This document shows positions 12,097-24,325 of a stretch of DNA of 64,000 nucleotides, in pieces. The first letter of the stretch is position 1. Each line of letters opens with the position of its first letter. The stretch covers positions 1 through 64,000 of the forward strand of contig AZLU01000221.1 in the NCBI GenBank assembly GCA_002224055.1, written 5' to 3'. The notes beneath the pieces are model-generated. The model was not told the DNA's origin. It saw only the letters and a list, made by a program, of their open reading frames with translations, and did no database searches. The position numbers were made by a program, and so were the translations under genes. The DNA is from Pezizomycotina sp. ARF18. Taxonomy: Eukaryota; Ascomycota.

Positions 12097-14505
12097 TATT
12101 TCTTCACCAGTGTTACGATATCCTATAGAGCACATACTATCAGCACCAAATAATCAATTGTCTAAAAGCAAAGCGCTAGGCCAAGTTTACTTACCTCGTC
12201 CATCAGCTCATGAGATAGCCCTACTCTCTGTGGCTGATGCTTCACCGACCGCCCGTACACAATTGCATACTTGAAAGATTCGATGATGCTCTTGTGAATC
12301 GATTTACACTAAATCCAGTTTGACAGAAGTCAGAACAACGTTCCAAGAAGTGTTCTCATTCTCACGCCGAAATATGATGAAATCAAGGACATAGTGGACT
12401 GCTTACGAAATCTTCGACCGTGTATTGCCCTCCCTTCAAAACAACTGGTTGAGTGTAATCAGGAGGCATGCCCTTCGGCTTGGTGTATATCCGCCGAAGA
12501 TTCAATTTGTCCCACCTGAATTGTTTCGGAGGAAATGATTAGCCAAAAAAGCTGAAATATCGGAATAAATACTAAAAGAAATGGCGGGGAAATTGATCCA
12601 TAGGTGAGGAGAAGGAGACCTACATCATTTCTAGAAGTTCATCCACGTTCCACATCTACACAAAGGTTAGTTGGTCTTTGGCATTGGTTCTGAAATTTGA
12701 TTTCTACGTTCCTGGTTTACCTTCTCAGAAGATATAGGCACGGCATTTGGAATCCTGTATAAGTAGTGTACACTTGTGTCAGTAACAAAACGTTAAAAAT
12801 ATAGAACTGAAGAATTGAAATGCCTGTAGAGAAGATCCAGTTCTTCGATTGAGATGGCATCGATCTTATTCAGAGCATATATAACGGGTATATATCGTCT
12901 GCTCTTCGCTTCGAGGACATCAATGAGATCGTCTATCGTGGCGTCGCACCGGAATGCAATGTCGGCGGATGCGATTTTGTATTCGCTTAAGACTGCTCGC
13001 ACCTCCTTTAAAACGAGAAAATCGTCATTTTTAAGTTTATGGAAGAGAAACGCAATGACGGACATGGATTCTTGGGCAGCGCTTACATCAGGATCAATAT
13101 GGGTGAGAGGAACAGTATTGGTGATGCTTATCCCGCCTTTGTCTTTCTTTTGAAAACAATGTTGGGGGCTCTTTGTTGATCCTAATACCGAAGCCCTCAA
13201 GCTCGTTTTCGATAATCCTCTTGTCTGTCAGTGGCTTCAGGACATCAAGGACGATGAATATAAGATGGCCTGCGTCGCAATCCTGTCAGCCCTAGTTTTG
13301 TCTTAAACCAAATGACGGTAAAGTTGAAAGGAACTCACATGTTTTAGCAACAGCGATGACCTGACGACCACGACCTTTACCATCTTTAGCACCCTGAATG
13401 ATTCCCGGTAGATCGAGCATTTGAATTTTGGCTCCATTGTACACAACACAGCCGGGAACAGTCGTCAACTATCAAAGGGAAGAGTTTTCGCACGAAGTAG
13501 AGGGAAATCACATGACAACGCGCGTTGACATTAGTAAACTGATACATTTAAAAAAACAAAAAGTAAAATTTGACGCTAAACCAAAGACACAAAAGCAGGA
13601 TAAATACAATCTTTGGTGACTCACAGTTGTGAATTCGTAGGCTGCGGCTTCTGAATGGGTACCGGTAAGCTTGCTCATCAGAGTACTCTTCCTACGGAAG
13701 GGAACCCGATGAACCCGACGCTAGCAGCTCCGGTTCTGTATACCACCAAAAGTAGAAGGTTAGAACGCCGAGCTCATTCCATATATTCGCGATTGGTCTT
13801 CTTCGGTGGGATTTGCATACCTAGCAACATCGAAACCCACTGATTATTTTGGAAATTCAAATAAGATATTGTCAGCAATCTGGCGGCATTGCCGGCCGCC
13901 ACGAAGCGGCAAGCGAATCATTCATAAAATATTGCGAAGGTCTTACTTCCGCCCCGCCACCTCCACCTGACGGCGTGACAAGCTCGCGTCGTAGCTTGGC
14001 TAGTTTTGCTTTGAGCTGGCCCAAGTGATATGAGGTCGCTTTCTATTTGTTTCCATCAGAAACAGTCTATTCGATCATCAGGACGAAGTATTTGTCGGGT
14101 CCTTCGAGTGCCTCGATATTGAGCCCTCAATTGGTGTATCCTGGCTCTAATCACATCGATGCGGAGTAATAATTGTTCACTCACATTCTTCTGCGTCCTA
14201 GCCATCTCATTTTCGATCTACAATTCTGAATGGTTAGTGCAAAGAAAGCCTTTACACGAAAGACGGTGGGCCGGTTATCGTTGCATAATCTTTCGCGCCA
14301 TACAGGTATTGGGAACCCACCTCTTTGATCTATCGGCATCAATTGTTAGCAAAGTTGAAGCTTGTTTTTAGCAGTAGCTCGACTATGTCATTTCATTAAA
14401 AGATCTGCGGGTTCATTTGGATCATGCGTTATTCTATGGGCGATGTTCCAAATTTGCAGTCGTTTCTCAAGAGCTTATCCATACCTTGTCAACTGTGGTC
14501 GCCAT
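12097..14505 (-). CDS. RBG1: Developmentally regulated GTP-binding protein (DRG1/Rbg1)
   Basis: A TRAFAC-class (Obg-HflX) GTPase that associates with translating ribosomes together with a DFRP partner. Small exons follow each other from the ATG at 14505: MATTVDK, then [11 protein letters not shown], then [20 protein letters not shown] with a Gly-rich [12 protein letters not shown], then GFDVAR, then the P-loop exon ([31 protein letters not shown]), [20 protein letters not shown] with [20 protein letters not shown] (G3), [25 protein letters not shown] (G4 NKID), and a TGS domain [15 protein letters not shown], ending [18 protein letters not shown] joined to DIVTLVKK and a stop at 12097-12099. 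At least eight short introns are used. One base is missing from the P-loop (GGAAGAGTAC in place of a lysine codon) and another frame change lies in the G4-proximal exon. Family identity is secure; paralog choice (Rbg1 over Rbg2) rests on the N- and C-terminal peptides. Confidence 0.92.
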
Positions 14506-14928
14506 CTTGTAGAGCTTGATTGCTTATTCTGGGCAAGTAACCTGGAGATGGGAATTGTTGTGAAGTTATTCTAGCTGATAGTTTGTGGACGATTGTGTCG
14601 ACGCTTTTTTGTGTGACGGCGCTAACAGCGCCCACGGAGGATGAGATTTCGTTAACTATAACAAATACTAAGATGCGTAATTTAGCAGCGGTGAGATTTA
14701 CGTGAAGGTCGTGAGGTCGAAGAAGCAGAGGTTTGTTTCGGTATCGGAATTCGTGTTGCTTGCTTTCAAAGAATATGCGCAGTGAGCTTTGTTGGCACGG
14801 AGGTGATGAAATTTCTGGACTACGAAAATTTTTTGGCTTTTGAGAAGGTTTGTTGCTGCTTGTTACTAGAAGCTTTGTCCTTACTAATAATCCCTGTACT
14901 TGCATGTAAAAATACTGTACACTCCAAA

Positions 14929-15120
14929 AATAATAATAATAATAAAAAAAATAAAATAAAAATAAAAATAAAATAAAATAAAATAAAATAAATAAATAAA
15001 ATAAAATAAAATAAAATAAAATAAAATAAAATAAAATAAAATAAAATAAAATAAAATAAAATAAAATAAAATAAAATAAAATAAAATAAATACGCTAAAT
15101 AAATAAAAAAATTATTAAAA
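14929..15120. repeat. (TAAAA)n / (TAA)n microsatellite
   Basis: About 190 bases made almost only of TAAAA units, with TAA units at the left end and TAAA at the right. It is a simple-sequence repeat between RBG1 and EGT1. Confidence 0.95.
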
Positions 15121-16136
15121 ATTTAATTTACAAAAATATCCATCAATCTGATGATTCTCATCAAGGAATTGGTTTCACTTTCCTCGATTCAATATTGTCT
15201 ATACGCTTGCTAAACAGCGACACCAAATCACCCCAGTTCTAAGACGTAATTCTACATGCATACTAAGTTGTAAGGTTTCACGGAGGTTCCTGGATTCGTT
15301 ATCGGCGGATAATTCCTCAGGGCAATTCTGCGAGTTCGGACTTCTTCGGGTTGAGTCTCTACTTCGTTCAAGCTCGTTAAAAGCCAGCTTTCCCGTCTCT
15401 TTTTGCTCTCCATAGCAGGACCCCACAACTTTTTTGTTTTAGGTCAGCTAGTTTGAGCTTCATATTTGTGGACGAAAAATCGCGTGAAATGTTAACGAAA
15501 ACACGTGCTTTTTCGCTGCAGAAATCACATTCTTTTTTCTAGTACCTTAACAAGTGAAGCTGCTGCAGCTTTAACTTTCATGGTCGTTTCTTATTTCGGG
15601 ACTTTCCCCCTCTCCTGGTTGGTCGATGGAAGGAAAATCTGGAATCTGCTGCGATCTAGGTAACCATGAGCTCTCCCGGATACTCTTCCCTTTCCCGATC
15701 CACGCTAATCTTATCTCTCCGAGCTGACAGGCTTTTGAATTCAAACAATACCGTTAAAGTCGGCGAGTGTGGGGCCCACACCGACACCTACCAATTCCAC
15801 CTGGAACGCTATCATCTATTTGGAATTTGGGAACTGCGCGGGATGGGTTGAGCGGCTGTCATTAGGAAGCGCTGTATACCACCAAACCGGAGCGTTTGTC
15901 ATCAAGAGCAATGAAAAATGGTCTTACTCTACAAAGCTCAGATTGCAGGACGATATTGCTCGATCTAGACCAATTGCTCCATGAAACTGTGTTGGTGAGA
16001 TTGCAACGCATGGCTATTATTCGAATGGCATTCACCACTTATCCGAGAAAAGCAGGGCTATGAAATAGAAGAGGGCGATCGAAGTGTGCTCGGGCTTCGA
16101 AGCCACGATCGTTTTTACATAAAATCTTTTTTATTT

Positions 16137-16175
<39 letters not shown>

Positions 16176-16754
16176 AAGAAAAGGAAAAAAAGTGTCCGAG
16201 AGATAGAAAAAAGGCAGGCTGAATGGAGGCTAATTTTTTAGGCGTGCCTTGGCCTGTACCCGTACCTCGCTTTAAAGCGGGAGTTTCATAGTCACCACCA
16301 TTAGCCCGCCACCGCTTTAAGTAGCGTATACAGCTAACGGAGGAATTACATCCCATTTTTGACAATGACAATTATGGAGAATGAGTTCCAAGGTATTTTA
16401 ATATATCTCATTCAGTCATTTCAATTCCATTTTTTCCCTTGTGCCAGGGAACTAAGAGATAACATTTCCGGACGTGTGCGGGATCTTCTGTACGAGCATC
16501 AAGTACCTCCATGTTCCTCCTTTGAGTACCATACAGTGTGCGGTACCTCCACGAACGTTGCTTTACGTACTTGCATTCTCTTGATAACGGAACACAGGCA
16601 CAAGGGGACGTGGAAAACGGCTTGAATTTGATTGGCTCGAATGCACTTTTCTTGTATCCCACGGACCTTAAATGAGCTATCCATTTTGGTATCTTTGCGG
16701 TTGAAAAGAGAAAAGAAATAATTGTGTTAAAATCACTCGTAGTGAGAAGAACAG

Positions 16755-16789
<35 letters not shown>

Positions 16790-17161
16790 TGCTGAGAGGG
16801 GAGACATTGTCGTTGGACGTGTGGAGGAAGTGTAGGAAGACGCGAAGGATGGGACAGGAAGAGAATGGAGGTATCGTAACATAAAAAAAAAACCTGCTAC
16901 GGAAAAAGAAAAGTAAGACCTACCTACCTAAACATAGAATAATAAGGAAAAAGAAAAAGAACACAAAAAAAAGGAACAAGACGGAGTTACTTTTTCTTTT
17001 ACTTCTAGGTATTTCTTGTCAAGGTTTGACGACGTCAAGACATACTAGGAATAAAAGTAATTAAATAAAATCATAATGGCAGTAGTTCAGGAAGTAGTGG
17101 AAGTATTTCTTAAACCGAGAAAAAGCCTACTGGTCCAGCCCGTTTTCGAGTAAAACAAGTC

Positions 17162-17169
17162 TATATAAG
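17162..17169 (+). promoter_or_regulatory. Putative TATA box of EGT1
   Basis: TATATAAG lies about 260 bases before the EGT1 ATG at 17427 and is followed by a pyrimidine-rich leader. This is a position-based suggestion only. Confidence 0.35.
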
Positions 17170-17426
17170 AACACACGCCTATCTGGTCTCTTCCCCGCTG
17201 AAAAATACTTCATTCAAACAGTTCTAGCTCATTTAGGGGCGTTTCTTATTATTGTTGTCGTTTAATTGAGTATCTATCATTTATTTCCTGTCAGAAAAGC
17301 AGTACGTTTTAATCTTTTCCTTTCTGGCAAGGTTTCGATAAAGCTCAGTGGTTGGTCGAAGCCTTACCAGCACAGAAATCCACCTGCAAGAGCCTTTTCG
17401 ATTGTTCGCTTAAAGTATCTCCCGTC

Positions 17427-17880
17427 ATGACGCCAGTTCAGGTAGAACAAACCTCCAACGTCACTGGAATCGCCGCATCCAACAACGATTCCTCCTTGCC
17501 TAAATACAGCAATGGGGCTGCGATAAATAAGACGAAGCAGTCTTTCAGTGCTGGAAAACATAATGGCCAGTCTTTCGCAAAGCACGACGTCCCGATCTAC
17601 GATATCCGCTCGTCTAAAAATGAGATGAACGTGCGGGATGACATCATTGCCGGTATTACGGTTCCTGAGGGTCAAGAAAAGACTCTCACGACTATCATCC
17701 TCTACAACTCGGAGGGACTGAAGAACTTCGAGCGAATTACCTACAATGACGAGTATTATTTGACGAATGCCGAGATCAGGGTTCTCGAAGCCTACGCGGA
17801 TCGCATGGCCGAGCGAATTGCTGATGGTGCTGTTGTCGTTGAGCTTGGTAGCGGGTAGAACAGCCTAATTCCTCTTTTTT

Positions 17881-17937
<57 letters not shown>

Positions 17938-20742
17938 GTTTTAGCAGATTATATCTTAGTTCCTTCAGAAATTATTCTTCGGCTCATATCGAGAAGAGGA
18001 TGAATTCCTGACGCCCTGCTTCGCCTTACTGCGTGCAGCGATTAAAAATTATCATGCAATGGAGACTCGGAAGGGTTGCTATTTACTACCAAAAGAGCTC
18101 GATGAAAAAAGAAGTGGAAGAGCTAAAGATAAAAAAGAGAGCAAGGAAAGCTCATTGCAAGAGAAGTGGATTGTATCACATATTTTTCATTTGTTTGATT
18201 TGAATACTTACATGCAGCTGTAGCAATCTTCGAAAGGTTAACATTCTCCTCAACGCCTTGGAACGAGCCGAAAAGAACGTTAGTTATTTCGCCCTCGACC
18301 TTTCGCTACCGGAACTGCAGAGAACTTTCCGCGACCTTCCCAAGACGTCTTTCAAGTACGTCAAGTGTCACGGCCTGCACGGTACGTACGACGACGGGCG
18401 CCACTGGCTAAGGACGAACGAATCGGTCAAAGACAAGCCCAAATGCATTCTCTGGCTCGGATCGAGCATCGGTAATTTCGATAGCAGGACGCCATCGGCT
18501 TTGTGAAGACCTTTTCAGAGGAAGTTCTACGCCCTGGAAGCGACGATACATTTTGGATCGGCGTTGACGGATGCAAAGATCCTGAAAAAGTATGGCACGC
18601 GTATAACGACCAGGAGGGTTTGACGGACGAATTCATCATGAACGGTTTGCGGAACGCGAACGAGATTCTCGGGCAAGAAGTCTTCAATATCAAAGACTGG
18701 ACGTACAGGGAGAGTATGATATTGAAAATGGCAGGCACCAGGCGTTTTACATTGCAACCAAGGATATAGATCTTGGAAAGACCCTCAATCATACTATCGT
18801 CAAGAAAGACGAAGCTATTCGTGTCGAAAGGAGCTATAAATTTACACTCTCCGAAGCCCGCGGCATGTGGGCACAGGCAGGTCTGTCTGAAGGTGCGGTG
18901 TGGAGCAACAGGGGCGAACAGCATTGTAAGTTAACCCGGTTCCCAATACGGAGGGTGCCCTTTCCGCAAATGATGCCGACTGAATATACTAACTAACAGT
19001 CCTACCATCCGTCTATTATAGATATATATACATTGTATCGACCTGCATATAATTTCCCCTTGTCTCCCTCTGAGTATGCTTCAAACCCCATTCCTACAAT
19101 TCCCGAATGGAAGAGTTTGTGGGCCATGTGGGACATGGTGATCTCGCACATGATACCAGAGAAGCGTGCCCTCGTAAAGCCTATCGCTTTGCGGAACCCG
19201 TACATATTTTATTTCGGTCACATTCCGTTCTTCCTTGATATGCAGGTCCGCACTGCCATGGGCGCCGAAGTCAACGAATACTACCGCAAGATCTTCCAGC
19301 GTGGAATCGACCCGGATGTCAACGATCCTAAGCAGTGCCACAAACACAGCGAAACCCCTGAGAATTGGCCAAGCGTCCACGAAATTGCAACCTACCAGCA
19401 AAAGGTATGCGATTATGTCGTGGGTATCTACGATTCGGAGAAATTCTATGAGGTCAAAGTTCAGAGGGCTCTGTGGCTCGGCTTCGAGCACGAGTGCATG
19501 CATTTAGAGACTTTACTCTACATGCTCATTCAAGATGACCACATTTTCCCACCAAATGGGTGCCGAAGCCTGATTTTGAATGTCTGGCAATCGGCGAGCA
19601 GGAGGATGACGGCGCGGAAGAATGGCTCGACGTCCCGGACACGGAAGTCCAACTCGGGCTTGATAATAAAGAACGAGGCGGCTTCTTTACATGGGACAAC
19701 GAGCGACCTAAGCGATTTGCGAAAGTCAAGGCCTTCAAAGCTTCTCCGCGTCCTATATCGAACGGCGAGTATGCTGAATATTTGGAGGCCAAGGGGATCA
19801 GCTTGCTTCCTGCGTCTTGGATGTACATGGAACAGAACGGCCATGCGATGAATGGTGTTAGCGTCAACGAGCGCAACGGACAATCATTTTTGAAAGGGAA
19901 ATATGTTCGTACAGTGTTTGGCCCTGTTGAGCTCCGACTAGCTGCGAGCTGGCCCGTTATTGCCTCGTACGATGAACTCGCCGGCTATGCTGAATGGAAG
20001 GACGGGAGGATCCCCACTCAGGAAGAACTTCATGCCATTTATGATCACGTTGACAACGTCAAAGACACGCTCGAATCTAAGAAATTGGCTGCCACGTTTG
20101 ATGCTGTTAATGGGTATTGATCTCTGAATTTCATCCATTCGGATTTCGTACCAATTGCTAACTACTTCCATTATACAGGCACTTGAGCATGAACGGGGTA
20201 CACATTACCCCGCCATTGAGGGATTACAAGTCGCCCAAGGCCACCAAAAGCGCCGCCAATGGTGATAAAGCGCTCTTCAGTGGCCTTCAGACCGGGAATG
20301 TTGCATTCCGCTTTTGGCATCCCAAACCCATAGTTGGCAAACTTGTGGGCAGAGGCGACGCCGGAGCGTGGGAATGGACATCCTCGGTTCTTGCCGAGCA
20401 TGAAGGCTTTGAGCCCATGCCAGAATACCGTGAATATACCGGTACGTATCTAATTTCTACAACGTCCATCTACTTGCTTTGATGAAGCTAACCTCTTTTA
20501 ATCTTTTTTCTCCCCTAATGTCGACAGCGGATTCTTTGACACCAAGCACAATGTCGTCTTGGGAGGAAGCTGGGCAACACATGCCCGAATTGCTGGACGA
20601 CGAAGCTTGTTCGTGTAATCCCTTCTGTGTATCGCGTCCCCTGGAGCGTTTATTGCTAATGTTTGCGTCATACAGTGTCAACTGGTACCAACGAAACTAC
20701 CCTTACTGCTGGTGCACTGCCAGACTTGTCAAAGACATCTAA
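17427..20742 (+). CDS. EGT1: Ergothioneine biosynthesis protein 1 (methyltransferase / sulfoxide synthase)
   Basis: The fungal fusion enzyme that trimethylates histidine to hercynine and then joins it oxidatively to cysteine, the first steps to the antioxidant ergothioneine. The N-terminal EgtD-like SAM methyltransferase shows ITYNDEYYLTNAEIRVLEAY, VVVELGSG-NLRKVNILLNAL, YFALDLSLPELQRT, CHGLHGTYDDG and LWLGSSIGNF. A DinB-like iron domain follows with GFEHECMHLETLLYML, containing the HxxxHxE metal triad, and then a formylglycine-generating-enzyme-like domain (FFTWDNERPKRFAKVKAF, RIPTQEELHAIYDHV, NVAFRFWHPKPIVGK, EWTSS, GFFDTKHNVVLGGSWATHAR, NWYQRNYPY). The first intron is 17855-18223, long because of a T/TTA repeat; others lie near 18927-19020, 20120-20178, 20442-20528 and 20611-20675. 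The ATG at 17427 is chosen because no upstream in-frame ATG exists. Frame changes occur near 18500, 18710 and 19560. Length near 850 residues is typical. Confidence 0.95.
17873..17938. repeat. Poly(T) and (TTA)n tract inside EGT1 intron 1
   Basis: About 18 T are followed by some 15 TTA units. The tract lies within the first intron of EGT1 (17855-18223) and accounts for part of its unusual length. Confidence 0.9.
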
Positions 20743-22004
20743 GTTTTCGTGCGTCGAAATGGTCGATCGAAAACATAGGCCCACAATGAAATATTAGTAT
20801 CGGCGCATGGAGATTTGCTTCCCTCTTTCACGATACAATTAATGACACAATTGAGTTTGCTGTTCTTCTTCTTTTGTTTCTTTCTTTTTCTCTTTGCTCT
20901 CTTCAAGCACAAAGTCATCCGGATGACGTCTCGCTCTTTTACCTACGACGTACATTGCAAGATCGTATCGTTTTTGGTGGATATCCCGCTTTCGAAAGTA
21001 ACATGGAAAGCACATTCTGTAATACAGAATGGAACCACTGTGTATCTTAACTTTCTTTCTTTCTTCTGCGTCTTTAATTTCCAGAGGGAAAGCCACTTTG
21101 AGGGCAATTCTCCCATTGCAGCCACATTTTCGTAACGATCATGAATTTGGACCTTTCAATTTAAATGCTGAATATTGAATATTTATAACGATCTATCTTT
21201 TTCTTTGGGATATATCTTGGAACCATATCCGAGTATGATTTCTGGGTTTTTCAGATGATACTATCGGCCTTTAACCCGGGTATCGTTCCTTCTCGTGAGA
21301 GGCGGTGGATAACCAACACCGTGGAAGTCTGCTTCGTCTGGACATGCCCTCAAAGGCGACTGCATCCGTAGATCTTGGTTGCTCAACGCGGCAACGCCCC
21401 ACGACCCACGAGGAGGTGACACCAAAAAGAAGATAACGAGATAGGCTATAGCCGAAATACAGGCGAACCCTTTCGGCAAGAAAAAAATTGACGGCAATGC
21501 CAACGCCACTCCAGGATCTGTGCATAAACTTGTCAAGCTTGTCAAATTTCAAACAGACAGCCCCCATGAATGCCATGCAAATCTTAGGCAGCTGACGGTC
21601 GGATACTTTAAGATACTCTTGCTCCGGGGCCGTGGAGCCGCCAAAAAAAACTGCGGATACGATTTGACGTATAAAAGGGAAAGGAGTCCCCTCAATAAAG
21701 CTGTTTGTGAAAAGCAACCTGCAAGGTTTGAGACATCATCTTTTGAGGCTTCCTCACGATTTTGCTTGACTTCGTAGATAAGCGTCATACTGTTTCAAGG
21801 CCATCGAATTCACCTGCAAGTCTAGGCTTTTTAACGATTCAAAGTGTACTGCTTTAAAAGCCTCCACCCCTTCGAAAACCGATCGTTGATTGGATAAAGA
21901 GCACGATAAATATTTATCCAATAGCGGCCTCTCACTTTTGAGTAATATCGACTTGATAAATTTATAGCGATTAAAAGAGACGAAAAGAAAGGAGGAAAGT
22001 AATC
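20743..22004. other. Intergenic, one doubtful minus-strand frame
   Basis: Between the EGT1 stop and the GNAT start. Bases 21271-21717 (minus) carry an uninterrupted frame of 148 codons with two weakly hydrophobic stretches and no family motif. Composition is only mildly coding-like, so I do not call it a gene. The last 150 bases, with a CCAAT motif near 21919, are the GNAT promoter. Confidence 0.4.
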
Positions 22005-22864
22005 ATGGCAGATTCAAAAGTCACCATCAGGCCTATGACGGAGGACGATATACCAAAGTGCATAGAAACCATCCAGAAAGCGTTCGCCGATGACGATCCT
22101 TTTTTCCAATGGGTCTACGAGCACGACAAGTTCTCCGCGGCGCGGAACAACGTATCCCTGGGTATCCGCCTGCGCTGGGGTCTACACAACGGCATGTTCC
22201 GGACGTTCGTCGCCGACACCTCCGAGCGGGAATGCGCGGGGTAGCGATCTGGTTACCGCCAAAGATGGAGGCGAGCTGGTTCCAGGGTTGGAGCCTGTGG
22301 TTCCAGCAGCTCGGGATGAACCTAATGTACGGCGCGGAGGGTTGAGGGCGAATAGGTACTGGATATGGAAGGAAAGCCAGGCGAAGATGCAGGGGGAGAT
22401 ATGGACGGATCCTCAGGGCTACTGGTTCTTAAATATCCTCGCGACGCATCCGGATTCGCAAGGTAAAGGGATAGGAAGGGCTCTGATGGAGAAGGTATAC
22501 GAGAGGGCGGATAGCGAAAAGAGGCAGTGCTACCTTGAGAGCAGTAAGCTGGATCCAGTAAGTGCTATTATCCTGAAGCCGTCCTCTTTCTTCTTTCTCA
22601 ACATATCAGTAGATACTAATTATTTTGATAGAATGTAAAAATATACGAGAGACTGGGGTTTCGTCTGGTTAAAGAGATGCAGTGCGTCGATCCGAATGAT
22701 AAGGAAGCATGCACGGTAAGTATAAGCTTTGCCAGCTAGACTTCCATCCTTCTTCCTAGTTGCTCACAGTACAGGCTTCGTTGTCCTTTAGCTAACGCCT
22801 TTCATTTGCTCAATAGCTTTTCTGTATGCTACGGGACCCAGTAACAAGTGCAGCGAGCACGTAA
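22005..22864 (+). CDS. GNAT-family N-acetyltransferase
   Basis: A GCN5-related acetyl-CoA-dependent acetyltransferase; the acceptor is unknown. It opens MADSKVTIRPMTEDDIPKC, typical of the beta1-alpha1 start of the fold. Motif A is WFLNILATHPDSQGKGIGRA, with QGKGIG as the pyrophosphate-binding Q/RxxGxG/A loop, and motif B is KIYERLGFRLVKEMQ. Intron 1 runs from about 22559 (GTAAGTGC) to about 22631, and intron 2 from about 22716 to 22815; the last exon is LFCMLRDPVTSAAST with its stop at 22862-22864. One frame change near 22240 (in GVAIWLPP) and another near 22340 are needed. At about 220 residues it matches the many fungal GNAT proteins of secondary or detoxifying metabolism. It is convergent with the dehydrogenase next to it. 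Confidence 0.88.
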
Positions 22865-23109
22865 GGGTGCCCAAAGAGCTGAAAATCGGACACATCAAAA
22901 ATATGAAATATAATTAATCGCGTTTTGTCACCATTCCTACTTTTCTTTCCTTCCAATTTCGATTATCGGTGTAATTTTTTTTTCCGAAAGATATGTACAG
23001 TATCTAGGGCCAATATTTCTCCTCCACAATATATCAATGATACTCTGACAAGCCGCCGCAGTGGGACTTCTAAAGTCACAGTTTGGGGAATTTGGGGTCT
23101 CATGTCCGA

Positions 23110-24325
23110 TCATTGCAAGTTCACGAAAAGTCCACCGTCTATGCAGACGACTAATTAGCATCTATGCTATGAAGTAAATCGGCTACATGAGCAAGACACT
23201 TACCGACGAGGACCTGAGCTCCCGACTACGTGATTGAGAAGCCACAAGTCAACAAGCGCTAGTAGTATGAACGATTTAGTTTATGATTTAAGATCTTTCC
23301 CACGTACCATATATCTTGAGAAATCGCTGGCTAGGAATACAGCTGGTCCTGCGATATCAGACGGTACACCTGTAGTAAAATTTAGCGCTACTTCATCTCG
23401 CCGCTTAGAAGATCCTTACCTGTTCTTCCCAGCGGTGTCCTGCTCTCCATATACTTCCGCTTCTCATCATCCGCCAGATCATTCTCGTTCAGCTGCGTAC
23501 GTATAGTGCCTTAAAGAAAAAAAAAGAGAAACTTATGAGTATTATTTCAAAGAATGTTTACATTGAGCTCTTTTGCACCGAGTGAGAGGGTATTACCTGG
23601 TAATATCGCATTACACCTTATCCCGTACCGTCCCAGCGCCGCCGCGCACGACTGCATGAGACTCAAAACCCCAGCCTTCGTTGGCGTATAGTGTGTCTGA
23701 TTCGCACCGCCCACGAGCGCAGAGATGCTGGATATACCAATAATCGACCCGCCTTGGCCTTGCTCTTTCATCTGCCTCGCTGCAGCCTGCGTACTGTAAA
23801 ACGCGCCGTTGAGGTTGACGTCTACAGTCCGCCGGTACAACTCCGGCTTGATGTCAAAGAAATCCGCGAACTGGCATATCCCGCGTTGGAAACAAATGTT
23901 GTAAGCTTGCCGAACTTGGCGACGGTTTTGGAGACTAGTTCCTCGGAGGTTTCTTTGAGCGATATATCACCGGGAATGGCGAGAAATCGCTCTGGTGCGG
24001 CTACGGACTCTGAACCTCCAGCGTCTTGAGAAGAGGTGGAAAGGATCTTTTTAACTTCCGAGACCAGTTCAGGAAGCTGCTGCTTCGACGCTCCGTCTTC
24101 AAGATAATTTATGGAAACAGAGGCGCCCTGCCGGATCATCTCAAGGCACATTGCTCTTCCAATGCCCTGTTTTTAGACCAAAAATTTGTGAATTTTTAGT
24201 GTACAATCCATAGTAAGTAAGGAAAGAAGTGATGTACGCACAGTCAATCCGCCCGTAATAGCGATAACTTTTCCATTGAGTATTCCAGTCTGCGGATATT
24301 CCAGCGACAGGCCGCTTGAAGCCAT
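23110..24325 (-). CDS. Short-chain dehydrogenase, L-rhamnose-1-dehydrogenase type
   Basis: An NAD(P)-dependent SDR that most resembles the fungal L-rhamnose-1-dehydrogenases (oxidising L-rhamnose to rhamnono-lactone). The N-terminus is MASSGLSLEYPQTGILNGKV with AITGGLT joined across an intron (about 24170-24243) to GIGRAMCLEMIRQG, giving the TGxxxGxG cofactor loop. Later come FVSNAG, the catalytic SSISALVGGANQTHYTPTKA (Ser, YxxxK), and AALGRYGIRCNAILPG. The C-terminal half lies in further exons: RTQLNENDLADDEKRKYMES, TPLGRTG, DIAGPAVFLASDFSRYM, GAQVLV and DGGLFVNLQ with stop at 23110-23112. Two frame changes are needed (near 23860 and 23200). The substrate call rests on similarity of long blocks to that subfamily. 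No other rhamnose-pathway gene (dehydratase, aldolase) is in the window. Confidence 0.85.

Larger units (their letters stand above)
14506..17426. other. Long intergenic region with simple repeats, no certain gene
   Basis: It separates the divergent RBG1 and EGT1. It holds the (TAAAA)n block, a T-then-A tract at about 16132-16173 and an A tract at about 16755-16787. Short frames at 15199-15580 (minus), 15666-15984 (plus) and 16359-16680 have near-coding composition but no motif, conserved start or intron pattern that I can defend. A small lineage-specific gene cannot be excluded. Confidence 0.4.

Noticed and set aside
15199-15984. Open frames on both strands between RBG1 and EGT1 that look partly coding
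   Set aside because: No conserved motif, no convincing start or splice pattern, and the frames conflict between strands.
21271-21717. Minus-strand frame of 148 codons with weak hydrophobic stretches
   Set aside because: No family motif; length is within what random sequence of this composition gives.
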